In this document: one piece after another, positions 30,393-41,564 of the stretch
Layout: every line of letters begins with the position of its first letter
Numbering within the stretch: the stretch's first letter is position 1
From: Variovorax sp. dw_308
GTDB taxonomy: Bacteria > Pseudomonadota > Gammaproteobacteria > Burkholderiales > Burkholderiaceae_C
NCBI RefSeq assembly: GCF_019207085.1
Contig: NZ_JAATOM010000005.1
Span: forward strand, 124,001 to 188,000
Direction: 5' to 3'
Length of the DNA stretch: 64,000 bases
Made by a program: the position numbers and the translations under genes
The notes under the pieces: generated by a model
The model's database searches: none
Seen by the model: only the letters and a program-made list of their open reading frames with translations
Told to the model about the DNA's origin: nothing

Positions 30393-30921
30393 CGGGTCTC
30401 AGGGAATGCGTGACCGTCACCGCGTCGCCGCAGCGAAGCGTGCCGCCCGCCAGTATGCGTGCCGTGATGCCACCGTGCCCGCGCATGGCGTTGTAGCCGC
30501 CTGGACCCAGGGCTTCTTCCATGCGCGAGCAAGGTTCGCAGGGACCGCTGACTTCCAGCACGACCTCCGCGCCGATGCGCAGTTGCAAGGGCTGGTCGCG
30601 GAACAGCGCACGCGCGGCCAGCAGGTTCAGGCCAGAGACGACCAGGTTGCGACGCAGCCATTCGACGCTCACCACCTCGCGGCGCGACAACGCAGCGATG
30701 ACCGGCAGATGCTCGGCCTGGATCAGCGTGACCTGTCGCCTGCCCCCGCCGGCTGCGGAGGGCATCCGTGCCGCGATGCGATCACCGGCCAGGCCGCGCC
30801 CGGCCAGCGCCATGACCTGCGCGACGGGCTGCACGGGCGCGCCTCGCGCCGGTCGCAGCAGGATCGCGTCGAGCCGGCCCGCGTGCGCGAATCGGCTCGT
30901 GAGTTCGCGCAGGCCGTTCAT
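30376..30921 (-). CDS. MOSC domain-containing protein
   Basis: A 181-residue stand-alone MOSC domain, the fold found at the C-terminus of molybdenum cofactor sulfurases and in YiiM-type Moco-dependent reductases. Diagnostic stretches are [53 protein letters not shown] and [20 protein letters not shown] with the conserved cysteines, then [11 protein letters not shown]. Its ATG overlaps the mtnN stop (ATGA). The nearby molybdenum hydroxylase on the same strand makes a sulfur- or Moco-handling role attractive, but this is inference. Confidence 0.88.
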   Translation of the reverse strand: MNGLRELTSRFAHAGRLDAILLRPARGAPVQPVAQVMALAGRGLAGDRIAARMPSAAGGGRRQVTLIQAEHLPVIAALSRREVVSVEWLRRNLVVSGLNLLAARALFRDQPLQLRIGAEVVLEVSGPCEPCSRMEEALGPGGYNAMRGHGGITARILAGGTLRCGDAVTVTHSLRPDETPS

Positions 30922-31673
30922 GGCGGCAGCGTCGGCAACAGCGCGGCGATGAGCGCGCGGGCCTGCCGCCCGGCCACCTGCGTGAGATAGGCCGGAAAGT
31001 CCACATGCGCCTGGTCGTCCGCACGGTCCGAGATGTTGCGCACGGCGGCAAAGGGCACGCCGTGGTCGTGGCAGACCTGCGCGACCGCGGCGGCCTCCAT
31101 TTCGACGGCCATCGCATCAGGGAGCGCCGCGCGCAGTGCGCGCGCTTCATCGGCGCGCGCAACGAAGCGGTCGCCGCTGATCAGCAAGCCTTGATGAACA
31201 TGCGGCGTGTCGATGCCGAAGCGCGCCAGCGTCTGTGCATCGAAGAGCGACTTCGCATTCACCGACGGAGCGCGCGCCGCCGCCAGCAGCAGCGCGGCCA
31301 GCGCCGCATCCGCCACGAAGCGCGACCGCCCATACAAGGGCACCTCGAAGCGCGGGAACAGCGGCGAGGCATCCATGTCGTGCTGCAGGAATTCGGCGCC
31401 GACGACCGTGTCGCCCACCCGCACATCGGGATGCAGCCCGCCCGCCACACCCGTGAACACGATGCGCCGCGTGTTGAAGCGCTCGATGAGCGCCGCCGCC
31501 GTCGTGGCCGCAGCCACCTTGCCGATGCCCGACAGCGCGAACACCACGGGCCGCCCGAGCCACTCACCCGCATGGAAGTCGCGCCCCGCATGGCGCACGA
31601 CGCGCAACCCTTCAAGCTGAACGGCCAGGCCTTCCTGCTCTTCGGGCAGCGCACTGAGGATCGCAGTGGTCAT
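30918..31673 (-). CDS. mtnN: 5'-methylthioadenosine/S-adenosylhomocysteine nucleosidase
   Basis: A 251-residue purine-nucleoside phosphorylase-fold enzyme that cleaves adenine from methylthioadenosine, S-adenosylhomocysteine and 5'-deoxyadenosine. The start [16 protein letters not shown] contains the SA-x-x-EE motif with a catalytic glutamate. [16 protein letters not shown] and [17 protein letters not shown] follow, and [20 protein letters not shown] plus VRNISDRAD carry the second active-site glutamate and the catalytic Asp. The ATG at 31673 is preferred over a frame start 9 codons upstream. It is coupled to the MOSC gene. Confidence 0.93.
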   Translation of the reverse strand: MTTAILSALPEEQEGLAVQLEGLRVVRHAGRDFHAGEWLGRPVVFALSGIGKVAAATTAAALIERFNTRRIVFTGVAGGLHPDVRVGDTVVGAEFLQHDMDASPLFPRFEVPLYGRSRFVADAALAALLLAAARAPSVNAKSLFDAQTLARFGIDTPHVHQGLLISGDRFVARADEARALRAALPDAMAVEMEAAAVAQVCHDHGVPFAAVRNISDRADDQAHVDFPAYLTQVAGRQARALIAALLPTLPP

Positions 31674-31752
31674 GACGCTTCTGCATTTGCCAGAAGGCAA
31701 GGTGTTGGATCCGCCTCACGAAGCGACGCGGATCCTGTGGACGAGCAACAAG

Positions 31753-33375
31753 CTACTTGATATCCACGCCATAGAAGGTGTGGCGGCCGAACGGGCTCAG
31801 CTTGAAGTCGACCACTTCCTTGCGCACAGGCTTCAGCTGCACCGCATGCGCGATGGTGAACCACGGCGCCTGTTCCTTGAAGACGACCTGCGCCTTCTTG
31901 TAGAGCGCATCGCGGTCGGCCTGCTTGGCCACGGTCTTGGCCTTGAGCACCAGTTCTTCATAAGGCTGGTAGCAGAACTTGGCGACGTTCGAGCCGTTGG
32001 ACTGCGCCGATGCGCAGCCGAGCAGCGTATAGAAGAAGTTGTCCGGATCGCCGTTGTCGCCGGTCCAGCCCAGCATGCCCATCTGGTGCTCGCCGTTCTG
32101 CATGCGCTTGCGGTATTCACCCCATTCGAAGGTCTTGATCTCGGCCTTGATGCCGACCTTGGCCAGGTCGGCCTGCATCAGTTCGGCGATGCGCTTGGCG
32201 TTCGGGTTGTAGGGGCGCTGCACCGGCATGGCCCACAAGTCGGTGGTGAAGCCGTCGGCGTGGCCGGCGGCGGCCAGCAGCTTCTTGGCGCCTTCGGGAT
32301 CGTACGGGTCGTCCTTGACCGCATCGTTGTACGACCACATCGTCGGCGGGATCGGGTTCTTGGCGGCCACGCCGGTGCTCAGGTAGACGCCGTCGATGAT
32401 GGCCTTCTTGTTGATGGCCATGTTGACGGCCTTGCGCACGCGCACGTCGTCGAAGGGCTTCTTGGTGGTGTTGTAGGCGAGGTAGCCGATGTTGAGCCCG
32501 GGCTGTTCCAGCACCTGCACGTTCGGGTCCTTGCGGATCGCGTCGAGGTCGGCCGGGTTCGGGTAGGGCATGACGTGGCACTCGCCCTTCTGCAGCTTGG
32601 CCCAGCGCACCGAGGCGTCGGGCGTGATCGAGAAGATCAGGTCGTCGATCTTGGCCTTGCCATCCCAGTATTGCGGGAAGGCCTTGAAGCGGACGATCGC
32701 GTCCTTCTGGTACTGCACGAGGTAGTACGGGCCGGTGCCGATCGGGTCCTGGTCGATCTTCTCGGGCGTGCCCGCCTTCAGCATCGCGATGGCGTATTCC
32801 TTGGACTGCACGCCGGCATAGGGCATGGCCAGGTTGGCCAGGAAGGGCGCCTCGGGCTTGTTGAGCACCATCTTGATCGTGTAGTCGTCGATGCGATCGA
32901 CGGACTTCAGCAGCTTGGGCATGCCCATGTCGTTGAAGTACGAATGGTTGGGGCTGGTGACCTTGAAGTAGGGGTCGTTTTCCTTCCACTGGCGCTCGAT
33001 CATGAAGATCACGTCATCGGCGTTGAGGTCGCGCGTGGGCTTGAAGCTCTTGCTCGTGTTGTGCCACTTCACGCCCTTGCGCAGGTGGAAGGTGTACTCG
33101 GTGCCGTCGGCGTTGATGTCCCACTTCTCGGCCAGGCCCGGCACGACCTTGGTGCCGCCGCGCTCGAACTGCACGAGGTTGTCGTAGACCTGCGTGGTCA
33201 CGTCGAAGGAGGTGCCGGTGGTGTTGATCGCCGCATAGAAGTTCTCGGGGCTGCCTTCGGAGCAGAACACCAGCGTCTTCGCGGCGGCAGCGCCGCAGGC
33301 GAGCGCCAGCGCGGTCGGGATGATCAGGGCGGCGGCGGCACGCAGGCGGCGCGCAACAGGGGACTTGGCTTTCAT
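31753..33375 (-). CDS. dppA: Dipeptide/peptide ABC transporter substrate-binding protein
   Basis: A 540-residue periplasmic protein of the SBP_bac_5 family. A Sec signal peptide ([20 protein letters not shown] then [12 protein letters not shown]) precedes the mature start near [15 protein letters not shown]. It matches DppA-type proteins in length and in blocks such as [26 protein letters not shown] and [20 protein letters not shown]. The ATG at 33375 has AAGGAG nine bases upstream. It is the last gene of the dppBCDF unit, separated from dppF by a 179 bp hairpin element; in E. coli dppA comes first. Binding of dipeptides (and possibly heme or aminolevulinate) is known for the family, not shown here. 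Confidence 0.93.
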   Translation of the reverse strand: MKAKSPVARRLRAAAALIIPTALALACGAAAAKTLVFCSEGSPENFYAAINTTGTSFDVTTQVYDNLVQFERGGTKVVPGLAEKWDINADGTEYTFHLRKGVKWHNTSKSFKPTRDLNADDVIFMIERQWKENDPYFKVTSPNHSYFNDMGMPKLLKSVDRIDDYTIKMVLNKPEAPFLANLAMPYAGVQSKEYAIAMLKAGTPEKIDQDPIGTGPYYLVQYQKDAIVRFKAFPQYWDGKAKIDDLIFSITPDASVRWAKLQKGECHVMPYPNPADLDAIRKDPNVQVLEQPGLNIGYLAYNTTKKPFDDVRVRKAVNMAINKKAIIDGVYLSTGVAAKNPIPPTMWSYNDAVKDDPYDPEGAKKLLAAAGHADGFTTDLWAMPVQRPYNPNAKRIAELMQADLAKVGIKAEIKTFEWGEYRKRMQNGEHQMGMLGWTGDNGDPDNFFYTLLGCASAQSNGSNVAKFCYQPYEELVLKAKTVAKQADRDALYKKAQVVFKEQAPWFTIAHAVQLKPVRKEVVDFKLSPFGRHTFYGVDIK

Positions 33376-33417
33376 TGCGGAAACTCCTTCGGACGGGAAA
33401 CGGGAAAAGGTCTGCAC

Positions 33418-33586
33418 GCCGGCTTGGTACCCCGTTTCATAAGTACGGGCACAAATGAAATCGATGCGTTTCGTGTCAGGGCAAGGCGCAAACCGCAGCG
33501 ATACCCGAAGGTATCGCGAGGATTTGCAACGCCGCCATGGCGCGAAAGGCGCGGTTTCATGTGCTCGTACTTATGAAATGGGGTAC

Positions 33587-33596
<10 letters not shown>
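33418..33596 (-). repeat. 179 bp near-perfect hairpin (MITE-like) between dppF and dppA
   Basis: The ends are long inverted repeats: 33418-33461 and the reverse complement of 33555-33596 share GGTACCCC, TTTCATAAGTACG and GCACA in the same order with a few differences. Pairing continues inward to a perfect tip GCGATACC-CGAA-GGTATCGC (33498-33517) at the exact centre. The outer arm overlaps the TAG stop of dppF (33587-33589), and its other end is 42 bp before the dppA start codon. No protein is encoded. Confidence 0.85.
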
Positions 33597-34609
<1,013 letters not shown>

Positions 34610-34640
34610 AGCTGAGGCTGCGAAATGCGGGAGCGGACTT

Positions 34641-34764
34641 CCGGACGCAGAGGACGCGAAGGTTTCGCGAAGGACGCGAAAGGAATACCAAGAAAGATTC
34701 CTTCCTTTTGAATCTTTCGCGTCCTTTGCGTTTCTTCGCGTCCTTCGCGTACGGTCAAGTCCGC
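34641..34764. repeat. GCGAAGGACGCGAAGG-rich intergenic repeat, copy 2
   Basis: Lies between dppD and dppF inside the operon. CCGGACGCAGAGGACGCGAA and following bases (34641-34683) match the reverse complement of 17422-17464 almost perfectly, and 34751-34764 matches the reverse complement of 17327-17340 with one difference. The middle differs between copies. The two halves are complementary enough to form a long hairpin in the dpp transcript. Confidence 0.8.
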
Positions 34765-34781
34765 ATTCATCGGCCGTGGGT

Positions 34782-35810
34782 TCATGGCAAGGCCTCTACA
34801 GGCTGTGGGCCGTCGCGCTGGATCAGCACTTCGCGGTTCGGGTCGCCGAGCGCGTAGTGGCAGCGCACCTCGCCGCCCTCGCCGGCGGCGATCGGGCGCA
34901 ACTCCGGGCGCACGGCGCGCGAGTGGGCGGTGGCGTAGCTGCAGCGTGGCGCGAACAGGCAGCCGGCGGGGCGATCGTGCACGCCGGGCACGACGCCGGC
35001 GATGGTGGCCAGGCGGCCTTCCGGCGCGGCGCGTTCGGGCAGGGCCGCGAGCAGTGCCTCGGTGTAGGGATGCTGCGGCTGGGCGAACAGGCGGTCGACG
35101 CGCTGCTGCTCCACCACCTGGCCGGCATACATCACGGCCACGCGCTGCGCCATGTCAGCCACCACGCCCATGTTGTGCGTGATGAGCACCAGCGCCATGC
35201 CGCGCTCCTTCTGCAGGCTGCGCAGAAGGTCGAGGATCTGCGCCTGGATGGTGACGTCGAGCGCGGTGGTCGGCTCGTCGGCGATCAACAGCCGCGGGTT
35301 GCAGGCGATGGCCATGGCGATCATCACGCGCTGGTTCATGCCGCCGGAGAGCTGGTGCGGGAAGGAGTTGATGCGCGTCGCGGGCGCGGGGATGCCGACC
35401 TGTTCCAGCAACTCGATCGCGCGCTTGTGCGCAGCACGCTTGTCGAGCTTGAGGTGCAGGCGCAGCGTCTCGACGATCTGGAAGCCGACCGTGAAGCACG
35501 GATTCAGGCTCGTGGTCGGTTCCTGGAAGATCATCGCCACGTCCTTGCCGACCAGCGTGCGGCGCGCGCGATCGGACAGGCCGAGCAGGTCCTGCCCGGC
35601 AAAGCGCAAGTGCGTGGCGCGCACCTTGCCAGGCGAGCCGATGAGCCCCATCAACGCCATCATCGTGACGCTCTTGCCGGAGCCCGATTCACCGACGATG
35701 CCGAGCACCTCCCCCTCGTCGACCTGCAGGCTCACGCCGTCGACGGCATGCATGATGCCGCCCTGCGTGGGGAACTCGACCTGGAGGTCCTGGATTTGGA
35801 GAAGTGCCAT
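34782..35810 (-). CDS. dppD: Dipeptide ABC transporter ATP-binding protein DppD
   Basis: A 342-residue ABC ATPase that pairs with DppF. Walker A is [16 protein letters not shown], signature [18 protein letters not shown], Walker [16 protein letters not shown]-loop [13 protein letters not shown]. The C-terminal oligopeptide-transporter extension contains [11 protein letters not shown]. The ATG at 35810 lies 2 bp after the dppC stop (TGACCATG); a TTG two codons upstream is also in frame but less likely. Confidence 0.95.
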   Translation of the reverse strand: MALLQIQDLQVEFPTQGGIMHAVDGVSLQVDEGEVLGIVGESGSGKSVTMMALMGLIGSPGKVRATHLRFAGQDLLGLSDRARRTLVGKDVAMIFQEPTTSLNPCFTVGFQIVETLRLHLKLDKRAAHKRAIELLEQVGIPAPATRINSFPHQLSGGMNQRVMIAMAIACNPRLLIADEPTTALDVTIQAQILDLLRSLQKERGMALVLITHNMGVVADMAQRVAVMYAGQVVEQQRVDRLFAQPQHPYTEALLAALPERAAPEGRLATIAGVVPGVHDRPAGCLFAPRCSYATAHSRAVRPELRPIAAGEGGEVRCHYALGDPNREVLIQRDGPQPVEALP

Positions 35811-35812
35811 GG

Positions 35813-36718
35813 TCAACGCTTCAATTTCGGATCGAGCGCATCGCGCAGGCCGTCACCGACGAGGTTGAACGCCAGCACCGCGGCCAGGATCGCGAGGCCC
35901 GGGAAGGTCACGACCCACCAGGCGCGCAGCACGAACTCGCGGGCATCCGCGAGCATCGTGCCCCACTCGGGCGAAGGCGGCTGCGCGCCGAGGCCGAGGA
36001 AGCCCAGCGCGGCGGCATCCAGGATCGCGGTCGACACGCCGAGCGAAGCCTGCACGATCAATGGTGCGGCGCAGTTCGGCAGCACTTCGCGGAACATCAG
36101 GCGCAACAGGCCCGCGCCGCTCAGGCGCGCGGCCGTGACGTAATCGCGCGAGACCTCCGAGATCACCGCCGCGCGCGTGATCCGCACGTAGTGCGGCAGC
36201 ACGACCACCGCCACCGCGAGCATCGCGTTGATGAGCCCGGGCCCGAGGATCGCCACGATCACGATGGCCAGCAGCAGGCTCGGCAGCGTGAGCACGATGT
36301 CCATCAGCCGCATGATCGCGATCTCGACGATGCCGCGGAAGAAGCCGGCGATCAGGCCCAGTGAGATGCCGACCGCCATCGACAACGCCACCACCGCGAT
36401 GCCGATGGACAGCGACAGCCGCGAACCCCACATCAGGCGCGAAAGGATGTCGCGGCCGATGGCGTCGGTGCCCAGCAGGAACTGCGTCGATCCGCCCTCC
36501 TGCCAGGCCGGTGGCCGCAGGAAGGCGGCGCTGTCGGTCTCGTTGGGCGCATGCGGGGCGATCCACGGCGCCAGCAGCGCGACGACCAGCAGCACCACGA
36601 TCACGGCCAGGCCCATGACGGCGCCCTTGTTGGCCGAGAACGATGTCCAGAATTCGCGCCACGGCCCGGGCGGGGTGGACGCGGTGGTGCCGACAGGCAT
36701 GGTTGCGGGCGCGCTCAC
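35813..36718 (-). CDS. dppC: Dipeptide ABC transporter permease DppC
   Basis: A 301-residue inner-membrane permease. After a short cytoplasmic tail and a first transmembrane helix ([20 protein letters not shown]) comes the periplasmic loop and a five-helix BPD_transp_1 domain; the EAA-like loop is [20 protein letters not shown]. The GTG at 36718 overlaps the dppB stop (GTGA) and has GAGG eight bases upstream; an ATG six codons later (36700) is the alternative. The minus frame runs on far upstream through dppB in another frame and is not real there. Confidence 0.93.
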   Translation of the reverse strand: MSAPATMPVGTTASTPPGPWREFWTSFSANKGAVMGLAVIVVLLVVALLAPWIAPHAPNETDSAAFLRPPAWQEGGSTQFLLGTDAIGRDILSRLMWGSRLSLSIGIAVVALSMAVGISLGLIAGFFRGIVEIAIMRLMDIVLTLPSLLLAIVIVAILGPGLINAMLAVAVVVLPHYVRITRAAVISEVSRDYVTAARLSGAGLLRLMFREVLPNCAAPLIVQASLGVSTAILDAAALGFLGLGAQPPSPEWGTMLADAREFVLRAWWVVTFPGLAILAAVLAFNLVGDGLRDALDPKLKR

Positions 36719-37719
36719 TTCCTGATCCTCGGATTGATGACGCCGTAGGCGACGTCGACGAGCAGGTTGACCACCATCACGATCACGCCCAGCAACAACA
36801 TGCCGCCCTGCAGCACCGGATAGTCGCGCCGTCCGATCGCCTCGATCAGCCACTTGCCCACGCCAGGCCACGAAAAGATGGTCTCGGTGAGGATGGCGCC
36901 GGTGAAAAGCACGCCCACCTGCAGCCCGATCACGGTCACCACCGGGATCAGCGCATTGCGCAGCGCATGGAGCGCCACCACGCGGAACTTGGACAGGCCC
37001 TTGGCGCGCGCCGTGCGAATGTAGTCTTCGCCGAGCACTTCTAGCATCGCCGAGCGCGTCATGCGCGCGATCACCGCCAGCGGATTGGTGCCCAGCACGA
37101 TTGCCGGCAGGATCAGGTGCCTGAGCGCCGACCAGAAGGCGCCGGGCTCGTCGGCCTTGAGCGAATCGATCAGCAGGAAGCCGGTGGTCGGCTCGATGAA
37201 GTACTGCACCGCGATGCGGCCCGACACCGGCGTCCAGCCCAGCTGTACCGAGAAGAACAGGATCAGCAGCAGGCCCCACCAGAAGATCGGCATCGAATAG
37301 CCGGTCAGCGACACAGCCATCACGCCATGGTCGAACACCGAGTTGCGCCGCACCGCCGCGATGATGCCGGCCGGAATACCGAGCAGCAGCGCGAACAGGA
37401 TGGCGCACACCGCCAGCTCGACCGTTGCCGGGAACAGCGACAGGAACTCGCTCATCACCGGCTCCTGCGTGATCATCGACTTGCCCAGGTCGCCATGCAG
37501 CACACGCCAGACGTAGATGCCGTATTGCGTGATCAAGGGCTTGTCGAGCCCGTAGGCCGTGAGCAATTCGGCATGGCGCGCCGCATCGATGCCGCGCTCG
37601 CCGGCGAGCGTCTCGATCGGATCGCCCGGCACCAGCCGGATCAGGAAAAAGGCCAGCATCGTCATGCCGATGAAGGTCGGCACGAGCAGGCTCAGGCGCG
37701 TGAAGATGAAACGAAGCAT
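36715..37719 (-). CDS. dppB: Dipeptide ABC transporter permease DppB
   Basis: A 334-residue inner-membrane permease with the N-terminal TM helix and periplasmic domain of DppB/OppB types (MLRFIFTRLSLLVPTFIGMT, then RLVPGDPIETLAGERG). The conserved EAA loop is EDYIRTARAKGLSKFRVVAL. It is first in the dppBCDFA unit. The region upstream has a TTTGTACAAA palindrome at 37778-37787 that could be part of its promoter or operator; no clear Shine-Dalgarno is seen before the ATG. Confidence 0.95.
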   Translation of the reverse strand: MLRFIFTRLSLLVPTFIGMTMLAFFLIRLVPGDPIETLAGERGIDAARHAELLTAYGLDKPLITQYGIYVWRVLHGDLGKSMITQEPVMSEFLSLFPATVELAVCAILFALLLGIPAGIIAAVRRNSVFDHGVMAVSLTGYSMPIFWWGLLLILFFSVQLGWTPVSGRIAVQYFIEPTTGFLLIDSLKADEPGAFWSALRHLILPAIVLGTNPLAVIARMTRSAMLEVLGEDYIRTARAKGLSKFRVVALHALRNALIPVVTVIGLQVGVLFTGAILTETIFSWPGVGKWLIEAIGRRDYPVLQGGMLLLGVIVMVVNLLVDVAYGVINPRIRK

Positions 37720-37843
37720 CGCCGCTGACTATGCAAGTCCAATGCCGGCCTTGACCTCCGGCTGAACCCTTACGACCTTTGTACAAAAACAGCGTGCGCG
37801 ACCTTGGGCCGGGCACCCGACACGCGGTGAGCGCAGCGAGGCC

Positions 37844-37937
37844 TGTTCGTGGGCATCCGCAGAACCGGCTTCGTCGGCCCGCTGGATTGCGCCCCGGCAG
37901 GGGTTGGAGGAGCGCACGCAGTGCGCGGACCCTGGGG
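37844..37937 (-). repeat. Post-stop two-hairpin repeat, copy 2 (after fadD)
   Basis: On the minus strand, right after the fadD TAA, it reads through CGCACTGCGTGCGCTCC, then CCCC-TGCC-GGGG, then GCGGGCCGACGAAGCCGG followed by TTCTGCGG and CCCACGAACA. The blocks and spacing match the elements after corA and mnmA, in the same orientation relative to the gene. The rest of the 218 bp gap up to dppB contains only the palindrome noted with dppB. Confidence 0.75.
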
Positions 37938-39605
37938 TTACCTGAGTTCGCGACGCAGGATCTTGCCGACCGGCGTCTTCGGCAGGTCGGTACGGAACTC
38001 GATCACGCGCGGCTGCTTGTAGCCCGTGAGATTGGCGCGGCAGAAGTCGCGCACCTGCTGCTCGGTGAGCTCCGGCGCCTTCTTCACGATGACCAGCTTG
38101 ACGGCCTCGCCGGTCTTGTCGTCGGGCACGCCGACCACCGCGCATTCGAGCACGCCGGGCATCATCGCGACCACTTCCTCGACCTCGTTCGGGAACACGT
38201 TGAAGCCGCTGACGATCACCATGTCCTTCTTGCGATCGACCACCTTGAAGTAGCCGCGCTCATCGACGGTGCCGATGTCGCCGGTCTTGAAGTAGCCGTC
38301 GGGCGTCATGACCTTGGCCGTCTCGTCGGGGCGCTGCCAGTAGCCGGCCATGACCTGCGGACCCTTGATGGCGATCTCGCCTCGCTCGCCGTGCGGGACT
38401 TCGATCCCGTCGTCGTCGAGCAGCTTCACCCAGGTGCTAGGCAGCGGCAGCCCGATGGTGCCGGAGAACGACTTGCTGGTGACCGGGTTGCAGGTGACCG
38501 ATGGCGAGGTTTCCGACAGACCGTAGCCCTCGACGATCGGGCAGCCGGTCTTCTCGAGCCACAGCTTGGCCACCGCGCCCTGCACCGCCGTGCCGCCGCC
38601 GACCGACACCTTCAGGTTGCGCCAGTTGACCAGGCCGAAATCCGGATGGTTGGCGAGGCCGTTGAACAGGGTGTTGACCGCCGGAAAGCTGTGGAAGGTG
38701 TGCTTGGCCAGTTCCTTCAGCACCGCCGGCAGGTCGCGCGGGTTCGGGATGAGGATGGTCTTTCCGCCGGTGCGCATGCCCAGCATCATGTTCACCGTGA
38801 AGGCGAAGATGTGATAGAGCGGCAGGGCGCACACGCTGGTCGGTTGTTCACCTGCGGGAATCGCGCGCATGACCGGCTCGTTCCAGGCCTCGGACTGCAG
38901 CACGTTGGCAATCACGTTGCGATGCAGCAGCACCGCGCCCTTCGACACGCCGGTGGTGCCGCCGGTGTACTGCAGCAGGGCCACGTCGTCCGGGCCGATG
39001 GCATGCTTGTCGAGCTTGCGCGCGCTGCCCTTCTCGACCGCGTCGTTGAAGCGCACGGCGCCCGGCAGGCTGAACGCGGGCACCATCTTCTTCACGTTGC
39101 GCACCACGTAGTTGACGATGAGGCCCTTCGGGAAGCCGAGCTGGTCGCCCATGGCGCACAGGACGACGTGCTTGACCTGCGTGGCCGCGATGCACTTCTG
39201 CAGCGTGGCCGCGAAGTTCTCGATGATGACGATCGCCTTGGCCCCGGAATCCTTCAACTGGTGCTCGAGTTCGCGCGGCGTGTACAGCGGATTCACGTTC
39301 ACGATCACCAGGCCCGCGCGCAGCACGGCGGCCACCGCGATCGGGTACTGCGGGATGTTCGGCATCATCAGCGCGACGCGGTCGCCCTTGACCAGGCCGA
39401 GGTTCTGGAAATACGCCGCGAGCGCCGCGCTCATCTTGTCGGTCTGGGCGTAGCTCAGGTCCTTGCCCATGAAGCTATAGGCCACGCGCTCCGAGTAGCG
39501 CGAGAAGCTTTCCTCCATCAGCCCCACCAGCGAGATGTATTGCGAGGCATCGACGTCGGCAGGCACGCCTTCCGGATAGCCCGCGAGCCAGGGACGATCG
39601 GTCAT
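37938..39605 (-). CDS. fadD: Long-chain fatty acid--CoA ligase
   Basis: A 555-residue ANL-superfamily enzyme that activates fatty acids to acyl-CoA through an acyl-AMP intermediate. The P-loop is LLQYTGGTTGVSKGAVLLH; YGLSETSPSVTCNP and GYFKTGDIGTVDERGYFKVV with RKKDMVIVSGFNVFPNEVEE are the A5-A8 motifs, and the C-terminal lysine block KTPVGKILRREL completes the active site. The ATG at 39605 has GGAGA upstream and gives MTDRPWLAGYPEGVPADVDA as in other betaproteobacterial FadD. It appears monocistronic. Confidence 0.95.
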   Translation of the reverse strand: MTDRPWLAGYPEGVPADVDASQYISLVGLMEESFSRYSERVAYSFMGKDLSYAQTDKMSAALAAYFQNLGLVKGDRVALMMPNIPQYPIAVAAVLRAGLVIVNVNPLYTPRELEHQLKDSGAKAIVIIENFAATLQKCIAATQVKHVVLCAMGDQLGFPKGLIVNYVVRNVKKMVPAFSLPGAVRFNDAVEKGSARKLDKHAIGPDDVALLQYTGGTTGVSKGAVLLHRNVIANVLQSEAWNEPVMRAIPAGEQPTSVCALPLYHIFAFTVNMMLGMRTGGKTILIPNPRDLPAVLKELAKHTFHSFPAVNTLFNGLANHPDFGLVNWRNLKVSVGGGTAVQGAVAKLWLEKTGCPIVEGYGLSETSPSVTCNPVTSKSFSGTIGLPLPSTWVKLLDDDGIEVPHGERGEIAIKGPQVMAGYWQRPDETAKVMTPDGYFKTGDIGTVDERGYFKVVDRKKDMVIVSGFNVFPNEVEEVVAMMPGVLECAVVGVPDDKTGEAVKLVIVKKAPELTEQQVRDFCRANLTGYKQPRVIEFRTDLPKTPVGKILRRELR

Positions 39606-39743
39606 TTCTTGAGTCTCCAAAACGGGAAAGTGCATGCGCCGCCGCAAGGCGTGCGCATGCCTGTATTAGATCAAAGCCGTGAGGGGGTCGAGCGGGCGCT
39701 GTCGGCCCGGCGACAGAACCGAGGGCGACGGTCGGTCGCCCGG

Positions 39744-41231
39744 CTACTCGATCGCCTTGCCCATGTCCTCGACCACCTTCTTGGCGTCGCCGAAGACCAT
39801 CATGGTCTTGTCCATGTAGAACAGCTCGTTGTCCAGGCCGGCGTAGCCCGCGGCCATGGAGCGCTTGTTCACGATCACCGTCTTGGCCTTGTAGGCCTCC
39901 AGGATCGGCATGCCGTAGATCGGCGTGCCCTTCGTGAGCGCGGCAGGGTTCACCACGTCGTTGGCGCCCAGGATGATGGCGACGTCGGCCTGGCCGAACT
40001 CGCCGTTGATGTCTTCCATCTCGAAGACCTGGTCGTAAGGCACTTCGGCCTCGGCCAGCAGCACGTTCATGTGCCCGGGCATGCGGCCGGCCACCGGGTG
40101 GATCGCGTACTTCACAGTCACCCCGTGCTCGGTGAGCTTCTGCGCCAGCTCCTTCACCGCGTGCTGCGCGCGGGCCACGGCCAGGCCATAGCCCGGCACG
40201 ATGATCACGGTCTCGGCGTTCGACAGCACGAAGGCCGCATCGTCAGCGCTGCCGCTCTTGACCGGACGCTGCTCCTTGGCGCCGCCGCCAGCGGTGACCG
40301 CCTCGCCGCCGAAGCCCCCCAGGATCACGCTGAAGAAGGAGCGGTTCATCGCCTTGCACATGATGTAGCTCAGGATCGCACCCGAGGATCCCACCAGCGA
40401 GCCGGCCACGATCAGCATCGCGTTGTTGAGCGAGAAGCCGATGCCCGCCGCCGCCCAGCCCGAATAGCTGTTGAGCATCGACACCACCACCGGCATGTCG
40501 GCGCCACCGATCGGGATGATGATCAGCACGCCCATCACGAAGGACAGCAGCACCATCAGGAAGAAGGCCGTCCAGCTCTCGGTGACAACGAACACCAGGC
40601 CCAGGCCGATGGTGATCAGGCCCAGCACCAGGTTGACCATGTGCTGGCCCTTGAACTGCACCGGCGCGCCCTGGAACAGGCGGAACTTGTACTTGCCCGA
40701 CAGCTTGCCGAAAGCGATCACCGAACCGCTGAAGGTGATCGCACCGATGGCCGCGCCCAGGAACAGTTCGAAGCGGTTGCCCGCCGGAATGGCATAGCGC
40801 AGGAAGCCGTCGACGATCATCGCGCCTTCGGGCGTGTTGACCGTGCCGGCCGCCGCAACCGGCAGCGGCGTGATGCCGAAGGCCCAGGGCTCGACCACCG
40901 CGGCGATGGCGATGAACACCGCCGCCATGCCGATCATGCTGTGGAAGAACGCGACCAGCTCGGGCATGGCCGTCATCTCGACAGTCTTGGCGCGGTAGGC
41001 GCCATAGCCGCCGCCAACCACGAGGCCGAGCAACACCCAGCCCATGCCGATCAGACTGCCCGACGAGATCTGCACGATCAGCGCGGCGGTGGTGAGGATG
41101 GCGATGGCCATGCCGGCCATCCCGAAGACGTTGCCGCGGATCGAGGTGGTCGGATGGCTCAGGCCCTTCAAGGCCTGGATGAAGAAGACGCTGGCAACGA
41201 GGTACAGCAGCGTGACGACATTCATGCTCAT
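39744..41231 (-). CDS. pntB: NAD(P) transhydrogenase subunit beta
   Basis: A 495-residue inner-membrane subunit of the proton-translocating transhydrogenase. About eight or nine membrane helices in the first 290 residues (domain II) precede the NADP(H)-binding domain III, with VIIVPGYGLAVARAQHAVKE and VKYAIHPVAGRMPGHMNVLL, then ILGANDVVNPAA. The ATG at 41231 overlaps the pntAB stop (ATGA). The enzyme couples the proton gradient to NADPH formation. Confidence 0.96.
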   Translation of the reverse strand: MSMNVVTLLYLVASVFFIQALKGLSHPTTSIRGNVFGMAGMAIAILTTAALIVQISSGSLIGMGWVLLGLVVGGGYGAYRAKTVEMTAMPELVAFFHSMIGMAAVFIAIAAVVEPWAFGITPLPVAAAGTVNTPEGAMIVDGFLRYAIPAGNRFELFLGAAIGAITFSGSVIAFGKLSGKYKFRLFQGAPVQFKGQHMVNLVLGLITIGLGLVFVVTESWTAFFLMVLLSFVMGVLIIIPIGGADMPVVVSMLNSYSGWAAAGIGFSLNNAMLIVAGSLVGSSGAILSYIMCKAMNRSFFSVILGGFGGEAVTAGGGAKEQRPVKSGSADDAAFVLSNAETVIIVPGYGLAVARAQHAVKELAQKLTEHGVTVKYAIHPVAGRMPGHMNVLLAEAEVPYDQVFEMEDINGEFGQADVAIILGANDVVNPAALTKGTPIYGMPILEAYKAKTVIVNKRSMAAGYAGLDNELFYMDKTMMVFGDAKKVVEDMGKAIE

Positions 41232-41548
41232 GACTTGTCTCCCGCCGGCGTCGTCTTCTTGTCCTTCTTCTTGAACATCTCCAGCATTCGCCGCGTGACG
41301 AGAAAGCCGCCGAAGACGTTCACCGCGGCCAGCGCCACGGCGAGCACGCCCATGGTCTTGCCGAAGACGGAGCTGGTCATCGCCGCGGCCAGCATCGCGC
41401 CGACAATGACGATCGCCGAGATCGCATTGGTCACCGCCATGAGCGGCGTGTGCAGCGCGGGCGTGACGGTCCAGACCACGTGGTAGCCCACGTAGATGGC
41501 CAGCACGAAGATGATCAGGTTGATGACTGTGTGGGAAACGGGATCCAT
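41228..41548 (-). CDS. pntAB: NAD(P) transhydrogenase subunit alpha part 2
   Basis: A 106-residue membrane protein with three or four helices, equivalent to the C-terminal domain II part of E. coli PntA. It begins MDPVSHTVINLIIFVLAIYV and includes TPLMAVTNAISAIVIVGAML, a conserved block of this subunit, and ends in a lysine-rich tail. Its presence as a separate gene means the transhydrogenase here is the three-gene (split alpha) type seen in many alpha- and betaproteobacteria. Confidence 0.94.
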   Translation of the reverse strand: MDPVSHTVINLIIFVLAIYVGYHVVWTVTPALHTPLMAVTNAISAIVIVGAMLAAAMTSSVFGKTMGVLAVALAAVNVFGGFLVTRRMLEMFKKKDKKTTPAGDKS

Positions 41549-41564
41549 GGCTTCTTCCTCCTCG

